Below are positions 1 through 5,064 of a DNA stretch of 5,632 bases, piece by piece. Position 1 is the first letter of the stretch. Every line of letters begins with the position of its first letter. The DNA is from Micrococcales bacterium. Its GTDB lineage: Bacteria > Actinomycetota > Actinomycetes > Actinomycetales > Cellulomonadaceae. The position numbers and the translations under genes are program-made. Below the pieces are notes generated by a model. It saw only the letters and a program-made list of their open reading frames with translations, made no database searches and was not told the DNA's origin. The stretch spans positions 1 to 5,632 of the forward strand of contig WRCL01000149.1 in the NCBI GenBank assembly GCA_009783975.1. The letters run 5' to 3'.

Positions 1-7
1 TGAGACA

Positions 8-34
8 ACGGCCCGGTGGGACCACCTGGGCCGT
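8..34. terminator. Terminator-like hairpin at the window's left edge
   Basis: The arms ACGGCCC plus GGTGG (8-19) and CCACC plus GGGCCGT (22-34) are complementary, with one unpaired T at 27. This gives a GC-rich stem of about 11 bp with a tight loop. No T-tract follows, which is common for actinobacterial terminators. A TGA at 1-3 could be the stop codon of a gene lying to the left, in which case this would be its terminator, but a single codon cannot prove that. No gene is supported in 35-130. Confidence 0.4.
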
Positions 35-116
35 GCAAACCAGCTGACCGGCGCCCAACCCTGCCGACTGGTCGTTGTGAGGGTGCTGGAGGTCATCAAC
101 AGCGGCTCGGGCCGCC

Positions 117-121
117 AGGAG
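117..121 (+). promoter_or_regulatory. Shine-Dalgarno sequence fixing the start at 131
   Basis: AGGAG lies nine bases before the ATG at 131. It favours this start over the in-frame GTG at 77, which has no comparable ribosome-binding site and would add 18 polar residues before the basic N-terminus and first membrane helix. Confidence 0.7.
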
Positions 122-130
122 CAACAACAC

Positions 131-1366
131 ATGAGATTCAAACGCCGCGGGATGAGGTGGATGCGCATCTTGCACATCGTCTCCACCGGCATCTGGTTCG
201 GTGCGACGACGGGTGTGCTCGTCGTGGGCGCTGTGGCGTTCTTCGGGACAGCCGAGGAGTTCACCGTCATCGTCCCGACCCTGTCGGCCCTGTACGTGCA
301 GGTGCTGGTCCCGATGGCGGTGTTCACCGTGCTGCAGGCGTGCGCCTACGGGCTGTGGACGCAGTGGGGGTTCTTCAAGCACCGCTGGGTGCTTTGGAAG
401 TGGGTCGCCATCCCGGTGCTCCTGGTGCTCATCGGGGTCGGTGGTCTGGCCCAGCTGCCAGCGGCGACCGACAAGGCCCGTGACGGCACGTTCGTCGGCG
501 GGTTCGCCGACGGCGGGGGGTTCTTGGGGCTCGTCGGGCTCCAGGTCGCGGTCATGCTCGTGATGATCTGGCTGTCGGTGTTCAAACCTGGCAAGGCGGC
601 ACCGGCCGAACGTGCTGGACGCGCTCGACGTGAACCTCCGGCACGCCCGGCCCGCGCTGCCGACCCGGCGCGCGCTGCTGACCCGGCTCGCGCTGGTGAC
701 CCGGCCGACGCGGGCCGTTCTGCTGACCCGGCGGACGCAGCGCGTGCTGACCTGGGGCGGCCCGCTGTCTCCAGTGACGTATCCGCCTCCGCGTCCTCGC
801 CCGAGGTCGCAGACCTGACGGCCCAGCTCGCCGCCGCCTCGGCTGCCCACGCCGCGCAGGTCGAGGACCTGCGCGCCCAGCTCGCTGCGGCGCTCGCCGC
901 ACGGGAGACCGCCCTGGACCAGGTCGCCGCGGGGATGGCAGAGCTGGCCACATCCACCCGTCTGACCGGCCCGTCGGTCGGTGTGTTCGCCGCCACCGCC
1001 CCGTGGTCGGGCACCGCGAGCCCAACCACACCCACCCGGACCCCGCGATTGACCGCGACGACCCCGACTCCGAGCCCGACCACTGCGGCTCCGACGGTGC
1101 CCGGGGCGCCACCGTCCACCGACGGCCAGGCGCCGCGCCCGGTCGTCTGGCTGGACCCCGCCGACTCAGCGCTGTGCAACGACTGCGGAACCTGCTACCA
1201 AGAGCTTCCCGCCCTGTTCGAGCGGACGACGGTCCTCATCGACGGTGTCGCTGAGGTTGTCGCCCGGCTCAAAGACGGTGCCCTGGACGGCCTGGAGATC
1301 ACTCCCGAGCTTGCCAAGCGCATCGCCCGCGTCAAAGACACCTGCGACGGCGAGATCATCCGTTGA
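131..1366 (+). CDS. DUF2269-like membrane protein with C-terminal ferredoxin-like Fe-S domain
   Basis: This 411-residue protein is multidomain and appears to be membrane-anchored. After a basic N-terminus (residues 1-12), four hydrophobic segments lie at about 13-38, 46-75, 87-108 and 131-151. The stretch around 74-90 (GLWTQWGFFKHRWVLWK) recalls actinobacterial DUF2269-type membrane proteins. Residues 152-220 are Ala/Pro/Arg/Asp-rich with repeated DPAR/DPAD units. Residues 225-273 are Ala/Leu-rich with coiled-coil character, and 290-335 form a Thr/Pro linker. The C-terminal 70 residues carry C349-x2-C352-x2-C355 and a distant C405, the pattern of a single [4Fe-4S] ferredoxin. The segment CNDCGTCYQELPALFE reminds me of the C-terminal Fe-S segment of large 2-oxoacid:ferredoxin oxidoreductases; that is from memory, not a search. 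The start is set by AGGAG at 117-121. It ends 57 bp before amrB on the same strand. A membrane-tethered electron carrier is an inference. It could also be a composite gene formed by fusion. Confidence 0.75.
   Translation: MRFKRRGMRWMRILHIVSTGIWFGATTGVLVVGAVAFFGTAEEFTVIVPTLSALYVQVLVPMAVFTVLQACAYGLWTQWGFFKHRWVLWKWVAIPVLLVLIGVGGLAQLPAATDKARDGTFVGGFADGGGFLGLVGLQVAVMLVMIWLSVFKPGKAAPAERAGRARREPPARPARAADPARAADPARAGDPADAGRSADPADAARADLGRPAVSSDVSASASSPEVADLTAQLAAASAAHAAQVEDLRAQLAAALAARETALDQVAAGMAELATSTRLTGPSVGVFAATAPWSGTASPTTPTRTPRLTATTPTPSPTTAAPTVPGAPPSTDGQAPRPVVWLDPADSALCNDCGTCYQELPALFERTTVLIDGVAEVVARLKDGALDGLEITPELAKRIARVKDTCDGEIIR
662..755 (+). repeat. In-frame degenerate repeat encoding DPAR/DPAD units
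   Basis: GACCCGG recurs at 662, 680, 698 and 725, with a variant GACCTGG at 749. The spacings are 18, 18, 27 and 24 bases, all multiples of three. The units encode variations of A-A-D-P-A-R in the linker after the last membrane helix. Keeping the frame through every unit fits a flexible, charged, translated spacer that grew by slippage or unequal exchange. Confidence 0.7.
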
Positions 1367-1379
1367 GCGAGGGTCCGTG

Positions 1380-1423
1380 ACGCGCGTGGTGTCGGTTCGG
1401 CGCGACGCGCGTAGCCTGGGCAG
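1380..1423 (+). promoter_or_regulatory. Probable leaderless promoter of amrB with twin 8-bp palindromes
   Basis: TAGCCT at 1412-1417 fits the actinobacterial -10 pattern TANNNT and ends six bases before the ATG at 1424, so transcription could begin at or next to the start codon. The -35 region is weak (GTGTCG near 1389-1394, 17 bases upstream). The self-complementary octamer ACGCGCGT occurs at 1380-1387 and 1405-1412, each preceded by G, with 25 bp between copies. The second copy touches the first base of the -10 box. This could be an operator, or the copies could pair with each other. The promoter is an inference from spacing and motif only. Confidence 0.4.
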
Positions 1424-2224
1424 ATGATCGCGAGCGTCCGGCCTCCCGCCGTGGCGGGGTCCTTCTACCCAGCTGACCCTGACGTCCTGCGTGACCAGGT
1501 CGACCAGTTCTTGGCGCAGGCTCCGGCGCCGGCACCTGGGGCCGCACGTCCGGGCGCGCTCATCGTCCCGCACGCGGGGTACGTGTACTCCGGGTCGACG
1601 GCCGCGCTGGCGTACCGGCTGGTCGCAGGCGCGTGCGTGGACAAGGTCGTCCTCGTCGGGCCGACGCACCGGGTCGCTGTGCGGGGGGTGGCGCTGCCGA
1701 CGGTCCACGCGTTCGCGACCCCGTTGGGGACGATGCGGGTGTGGCCCGGGGCGCAGAACGCGCTCGCCGACGTCCCGTGGGTGGTCGTCCACGCGGCGAC
1801 CCACCGCGACGAGCACGCCGTGGAAGTCCAGCTCCCGTTCCTCCAGCAGGTGCTCGGGGACGTCGACATCGTCCCGCTCAACGCCGGAGCCGCGACCGCA
1901 GACCAGGTCGCTGACGTCATCGAGGCCCTGTGGGACTCGCCAGACACCCTCGTCGTCATCAGCTCAGACCTGTCGCACTACCTGCCCTACGACGAGGCCC
2001 GCACCCGCGACGAGGCGACCCTCGCGCAGGTCATGGCTCTGGACGGCCAGCTCGACCACCAGCAGGCGTGCGGGGCGACCCCCGTGAACGGGATGCTCGA
2101 GGTCGCCCGCCGACGGGGCCTGGTGCCTCGCCTGCTCGGGGCCTGCAGCTCAGGTGACACCGCCGGCGACCGTGCCCGCGTCGTCGGGTACTGCGCTGTG
2201 GCCTTCGATGGGGACGGTTCCTAA
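1424..2224 (+). CDS. amrB: AmmeMemoRadiSam system protein B (MEMO1-like)
   Basis: This 266-residue protein belongs to the MEMO1 family, which is structurally related to class III extradiol dioxygenases. The N-terminus RPPAVAGSFYPAD is a family hallmark. H50 (in IVPHAGYVYSG), H82 (in LVGPTH) and C216 (in ACGATPVNG) match the positions of the metal-binding His, His and Cys described for human MEMO1. HRDEHAVEVQLPF (127-139) and SSDLSHYLPYDEA (180-192) are further conserved blocks. The reaction catalysed by bacterial members is not established. The length is normal for the family. The ATG lies six bases after a TANNNT box, with no strong ribosome-binding site, so leaderless translation is likely. 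The last residues DGDGS and the TAA stop are encoded by the arm of a palindromic repeat, which suggests the native C-terminus was replaced. It heads the trio with amrA and the radical SAM gene. Confidence 0.93.
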   Translation: MIASVRPPAVAGSFYPADPDVLRDQVDQFLAQAPAPAPGAARPGALIVPHAGYVYSGSTAALAYRLVAGACVDKVVLVGPTHRVAVRGVALPTVHAFATPLGTMRVWPGAQNALADVPWVVVHAATHRDEHAVEVQLPFLQQVLGDVDIVPLNAGAATADQVADVIEALWDSPDTLVVISSDLSHYLPYDEARTRDEATLAQVMALDGQLDHQQACGATPVNGMLEVARRRGLVPRLLGACSSGDTAGDRARVVGYCAVAFDGDGS

Positions 2225-2327
2225 TGTCTTGCCTGGTCAGCGCACGCAACGGCCCGCACCGCCTTGGCGCCGCTGTGTCGTGCTGGGCGCTGACCAGGCA
2301 AGACATCGGAACCGTCCCCATTGTCCT
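2208..2327. repeat. Palindromic element, family A copy 1 (between amrB and amrA)
   Basis: The left arm at 2208-2243 and the right arm at 2287-2321 are almost perfectly complementary over about 35 bases; the right end continues to CCATTGTCCT at 2327. Each arm has a GGGGACGGTTCC block, then ATGTCTTGCCTGGTCA, then GCGC. The left arm has two bases (TA) between the blocks and the right arm has one, giving a one-base bulge. The 43-base centre holds a small CGCC/GGCG hairpin. The left arm contains the amrB stop codon, and the right arm ends one base before the amrA Shine-Dalgarno. It carries no coding capacity of its own. A REP- or MITE-like non-autonomous element is the likeliest nature; a role as attenuator or mRNA stabiliser is possible. 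Confidence 0.85.
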
Positions 2328-2334
2328 GAAAGGA
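2328..2334 (+). promoter_or_regulatory. Ribosome-binding site of amrA beside the repeat
   Basis: GAAAGGA lies seven bases before the GTG at 2342. It begins immediately after the right end of the palindromic element, so folding of the element in the mRNA would place a long helix directly upstream of the initiation site. This could expose the site or hinder it. Confidence 0.6.
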
Positions 2335-2341
2335 TGGTGCT

Positions 2342-2923
2342 GTGGTGAGTGAATCGACCGGGGCTTTGCCCGACGAGGCTGGGCCTGTGTTGCTGGCGGC
2401 GGCCCGGGCGGCGATCGCGGCTGACCTGGGGGTCCAGGCACCAGAACCTCCGCCGTGGCCGGCGTGGGCTGATGGCGTGCGGGGGACGTTCGTGACGCTC
2501 ACCCAGGACGGGGAGCTGCGTGGGTGCATCGGGACGCTCGTCGAGCACCGGCCGCTGCGTGAGGGGGTGACGGGCAACGCGGTGCGGGCGGCGCGGCACG
2601 ACCCGCGGTTCTCCCCGCTCACCGCCGCTGAGCTTGCGCGCACGCACGTGGAGGTCTCGGTGCTCTCGGCGGCCGAACCGATGGACGTGACCAGCGAGGA
2701 CGAGGCCCTCGCGGCGCTGCGTCCTGGCGTCGACGGGGTGGTCTTCGCTGCGGGGGGACGGCAGGCGACGTTCTTGCCGCAGGTGTGGGAACAGCTGAGC
2801 GACCCGCGGACGTTCCTGGCCCACCTGCGGCGCAAGGCCGGGCTCGCCGGTGACTACTGGGGCCCTGACGTGCACCTGTCGCGGTACACCGTCCAGGCGT
2901 GGCAGGAGCAGGCCCCAGCGTGA
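2342..2923 (+). CDS. amrA: AmmeMemoRadiSam system protein A (AMMECR1-like)
   Basis: This 193-residue protein is about one AMMECR1 domain long. The signature LRGCIG is at residues 59-64, followed by the usual LVEHRPLREGV. Other family-like blocks are NAVRAARHDPRF, the VEVSVLS strand and the C-terminal LAHLRRKAGLAGDYW. The biochemical role of bacterial AMMECR1-like proteins is unknown; their genes recur next to MEMO1-like and radical SAM genes. Two adjacent GTG codons (2342 and 2345) are possible starts. The first has GAAAGGA seven bases upstream, and the difference is one residue. Its stop overlaps the next gene's start as GTGA, implying translational coupling. It is separated from amrB only by the palindromic element and the ribosome-binding site. 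Confidence 0.93.
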   Translation: MVSESTGALPDEAGPVLLAAARAAIAADLGVQAPEPPPWPAWADGVRGTFVTLTQDGELRGCIGTLVEHRPLREGVTGNAVRAARHDPRFSPLTAAELARTHVEVSVLSAAEPMDVTSEDEALAALRPGVDGVVFAAGGRQATFLPQVWEQLSDPRTFLAHLRRKAGLAGDYWGPDVHLSRYTVQAWQEQAPA

Positions 2924-3975
2924 GGGCCCGCTGGTGGCACGAGCTGCCCGACGGGCGCCTGCAGTGCGACGTGTGCCCACGTACGTGCCGGCTGCACGAC
3001 GGGCAGCGCGGGTACTGCTTCGTGCGGGCGCGCGCCGGTGACCAGATCGAGCTGACGACGTACGGACGCTCGTCGGGGTTTGCTGTCGACCCCATCGAGA
3101 AAAAGCCGCTCGCGCACTTCTACCCAGGCACGTCGGTGCTGTCGTTCGGCACGGCCGGGTGCAACCTCGGGTGCCGGTTCTGCCAGAACTGGGACATCTC
3201 GACTGCACGCAGCACCGACCGCCTCGCAGCGACCGCCACACCGGCGCAGATCGCCGCAGCGGCACGCGACGCCGGGTGCGCGTCGGTCGCGTTCACCTAC
3301 AACGACCCGCTGGTGTTCGCCGAGTATGCGATCGACACTGCCGCGGCGGCCCACGACGCCGGTGTACGCACGGTGGCGGTGACCGCCGGGTACGTCCTGC
3401 CCGAACCTCGCGCGGCGTTCTTCGCACCGATGGACGCGGCGAACATCGACCTCAAAGGGTTCAGCGAAGACGTCTACTGGCGCACCACCGGAGGGCACCT
3501 GCGCGACGTGCTGCAGACCATCGCCTGGGTCGCCGGCACCAGCACCTGGCTGGAGCTGACGACGCTCGTGGTCCCCGGCCTCAACGACGACCCGGCCCAG
3601 CTCGCCGCGATGTGTGCGTGGATCGTCACCGAGCTGGGCCGGGACGTCCCGCTGCACCTGTCAGCGTTCCACCCCGCCCACAAGATGCGCGATGTGCCAC
3701 CCACTCCACCAGCGACGTTGCGGACCGCCCGCACCATCGCCGTGGACGCCGGGCTGCGGTTCGTCTACACCGGCAACGTCCACGACCGGTCCGGTGAGGT
3801 CACGTGCTGCCCGTCGTGCTCACGCACCCTCGTCGAACGCGACTGGTACCAGCTGTTGCGCTACGACCTGGACCCCGACGGTGCGTGCCCAGGCTGCGGC
3901 ACAGCACTGCCAGGCCGGTTCGGCCCCGCCCCCGGGACCTGGGGCCGCCGGACCGCCCGCATCGCCATCACCTAG
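2920..3975 (+). CDS. amrS: AmmeMemoRadiSam system radical SAM enzyme
   Basis: This 351-residue radical SAM protein carries the cluster-binding motif C81-x3-C85-x2-C88 (CNLGCRFC) inside GTAGCNLGCRFCQNWDIS. AFTYNDPLVFAEYA and the DLKGF segment are typical of this subfamily, which is distantly related to pyruvate formate-lyase activases. An N-terminal set C16, C19, C23 and C33, and a C-terminal pair of CxxC motifs (C297-x2-C300 and C323-x2-C326), could bind extra clusters or zinc; both sets are usual in this family. The substrate is unknown. I chose the GTG at 2920 because it overlaps the amrA stop by 4 bp and has AGGAG at 2904-2908; an upstream in-frame GTG at 2899 would lie deep inside amrA. 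Radical SAM chemistry needs a low-potential electron donor. The TAG stop overlaps the first bases of a palindromic element. Confidence 0.94.
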   Translation: MRARWWHELPDGRLQCDVCPRTCRLHDGQRGYCFVRARAGDQIELTTYGRSSGFAVDPIEKKPLAHFYPGTSVLSFGTAGCNLGCRFCQNWDISTARSTDRLAATATPAQIAAAARDAGCASVAFTYNDPLVFAEYAIDTAAAAHDAGVRTVAVTAGYVLPEPRAAFFAPMDAANIDLKGFSEDVYWRTTGGHLRDVLQTIAWVAGTSTWLELTTLVVPGLNDDPAQLAAMCAWIVTELGRDVPLHLSAFHPAHKMRDVPPTPPATLRTARTIAVDAGLRFVYTGNVHDRSGEVTCCPSCSRTLVERDWYQLLRYDLDPDGACPGCGTALPGRFGPAPGTWGRRTARIAIT

Positions 3976-4133
3976 GACAATGGCGACCGTTCGGCATGTC
4001 TTGCCTGGTCAGAGGTCGTGTTCCGCACGCGAGCGGTCGGGGGCTCGGCCGTGCGGAGACTTAGCGCGGTGGCGGTGCGGAAGCCAAAGTGGCCTTTGAC
4101 CAGGCAAGACATAGGAACCGTCCCCATTGTCCT
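3974..4133. repeat. Palindromic element, family A copy 2 (after the radical SAM gene)
   Basis: The left arm (3974-4016) and right arm (4089-4133) share the ends AGGACAATGG and CCATTGTCCT, and the core ATGTCTTGCCTGGTCA is identical to that of copy 1. As in copy 1, the left arm has one more base than the right between the two conserved blocks. The left arm has diverged from GGGGACGGTTCC to GGCGACCGTTCG, all by C/G transversions, whereas the right arm is intact. The 72-base centre is unlike that of copy 1 but adds inner pairing: TTCCGCAC (4021-4028) with GTGCGGAA (4075-4082), or with GTGCGGA at 4051-4057, and CGAGC/GCTCG (4030-4047). It probably ends or stabilises the amr transcript, and has no coding content. 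Confidence 0.87.
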
Positions 4134-4183
4134 GTGCCGCCTTGACCGCAGGCCGTAACATGCACTGCGACGGGAACGAGGTT

Positions 4184-4819
4184 ATGAGCGACAACGGGTA
4201 CGGAGATTTCGAGTTCGAACGACGGTTCCTCGTGCGTGACGCCCCGGGGCACCTTGTCGACGACGCCCCCACACTCATCGTCCAGAGCTATTACCTGGCG
4301 GCTGAGGGGTACGCCCTGCGGGTCCGCGTCCAGGCCCCGACGTTGCGGGCCACGCTGGACATGGACGCCGACGAGACGACCTTGCTCGGCCAGCACGCCA
4401 CCGAGGTGGACTTTGCTGCGGTGACGGTCAAAGGGCCGATGGCTGAGGGCACCCGGTACGAGGCTGAACGCCAGATCGAACCTGATGTCGCGGTCCAGAT
4501 GGTGCTGCGCGGGGGGCGGCGTGTGGCCAAGCTGCGCCACGCGGTGTGGCTCGGCGAGGACGGATGGGTCATCGACGAGTTCCTCGCGGGCAACGCCCCG
4601 CTGACCATCGCCGAGGTCGAACGCGGCGGCCCGGTCACCGACCTGGCCATCCCCACGTTCTGCGTCACCGAGGTGACCGCCGACCCGCGGATGTCCAACG
4701 ACGCCCTGGCTGTGCGCCCGTTCAGCACCTGGGCTCCACAGTTCGAGGCCGAGCTGGAGGCGTCTGGTCCGACGTTCCTCGCCGGGCTGGGGGAGAACCG
4801 CCGCCTGGACACCGACTGA
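4184..4819 (+). CDS. CYTH-domain protein (triphosphate-binding tunnel family)
   Basis: This 211-residue protein has the order of conserved charged positions expected of a CYTH domain: E10-F-E12-R-R14 at the N-terminus, R46/R48 (LRVRV), K83 (TVKGP), E93/E95 (YEAE), K116/R118 (AKLRH), D131 and E144/E146 (AEVE), then VTADPRMSNDALAVRPF. CYTH proteins bind triphosphate groups with divalent metals in a beta-barrel tunnel; members include thiamine-triphosphatase, adenylate cyclase type IV and inorganic tripolyphosphatases. The substrate cannot be read here. The usual EXEXK signature ends in Arg instead of Lys. The ATG at 4184 places the motif at the normal distance and has GGGAA at 4172-4176. An ATG at 4160 and a TTG at 4127, inside the repeat, are less likely. 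It may be transcribed from within the gap after the element; I saw no clear promoter there. Confidence 0.88.
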   Translation: MSDNGYGDFEFERRFLVRDAPGHLVDDAPTLIVQSYYLAAEGYALRVRVQAPTLRATLDMDADETTLLGQHATEVDFAAVTVKGPMAEGTRYEAERQIEPDVAVQMVLRGGRRVAKLRHAVWLGEDGWVIDEFLAGNAPLTIAEVERGGPVTDLAIPTFCVTEVTADPRMSNDALAVRPFSTWAPQFEAELEASGPTFLAGLGENRRLDTD

Positions 4820-4977
4820 GCCTGGATCCACCGATTTTGCGCCGGCTGCGCCTCACCTGGCGGGCACGCAGCGGCGTTGTCGCTGCTCGACGGGCCTCGG
4901 CCCGCCCGCGCCGCTCTGCCTTGCCACCGCGCCGGCCAGGTGAGGCTCGCTACGGCGAAAATCGGTGGATCCAGGCT
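4819..4977. repeat. Palindromic element, family B (after the CYTH gene)
   Basis: The arms at 4819-4861 and 4935-4977 are both 43 bases long. The outer 20 bases, AGCCTGGATCCACCGATTTT, and the inner 11 bases, CCTCACCTGGC, are perfectly complementary; the 12 bases between them differ. The 73-base centre can form two hairpins, GCAGCG/CGCTGC (4868-4886) and CGGGC/GCCCG (4891-4904). The sequence is unrelated to family A, although the size is almost that of copy 2. The first base of the left arm is the last base of the CYTH stop codon. No transposase or credible reading frame is inside. The likely nature is a non-autonomous palindromic repeat, possibly acting as a terminator. Confidence 0.87.
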
Positions 4978-5031
4978 GAGCTGCACCGACGCTCCGCGGC
5001 CACCTGTTGGGTGGAGTTCTCAGGTGTGCGC

Positions 5032-5064
5032 TTGTCGGCTCCGGGCCCGCGTTAGGCTTTTGTG
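5032..5064 (+). promoter_or_regulatory. Probable promoter for a leaderless transcript
   Basis: TAGGCT at 5053-5058 fits TANNNT and ends six bases before the GTG at 5065. TTGTCG at 5032-5037 resembles a -35 box, but the 15-base spacer is short. The spacing between the -10 box and the start codon is the same as upstream of amrB. The preceding stretch, 4978-5031, holds only a weak CCACC/GGTGG hairpin (5000-5014). Confidence 0.4.

Noticed and set aside
77..130. GTG at 77 as start of the first gene
   Set aside because: It has no ribosome-binding site, and the added residues are polar and unlike a membrane-protein N-terminus; ATG at 131 has AGGAG at ideal distance.
612..818. Alternative-frame ORF over the repeat region of the first gene
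   Set aside because: It looked like a possible frameshift site, but the frame starting at 131 stays open through the repeats and resumes with a coiled coil and Fe-S domain, so no frameshift is needed.
346..1179. Long antisense open frame opposite the first gene
   Set aside because: It is rich in Ala/Ser/Arg with no recognisable domain, has no ribosome-binding site that I could see, and mirrors a GC-rich coding strand whose protein has clear membrane helices and a cysteine motif.
2237..3265. Antisense open frame of 342 codons opposite amrA and amrS
   Set aside because: It crosses two well-identified genes and a palindromic repeat and reads as Arg/Pro-rich low-complexity sequence. It is a by-product of GC-rich codon use.
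2208..4133. Composite transposon carrying amrA and amrS between the two family A copies
   Set aside because: No transposase is present, the enclosed genes are core partners of amrB in their usual order, and the repeats look like independent insertions at gene ends.
4127..4183. TTG at 4127 or ATG at 4160 as start of the CYTH protein
   Set aside because: The TTG lies inside the repeat arm and neither extension matches the family, whose signature normally sits close to the N-terminus; the ATG at 4184 gives that distance.
2208..4977. CRISPR array
   Set aside because: The repeats are long inverted pairs, few in number and separated by whole genes; there are no short direct repeats with uniform spacers and no cas genes.
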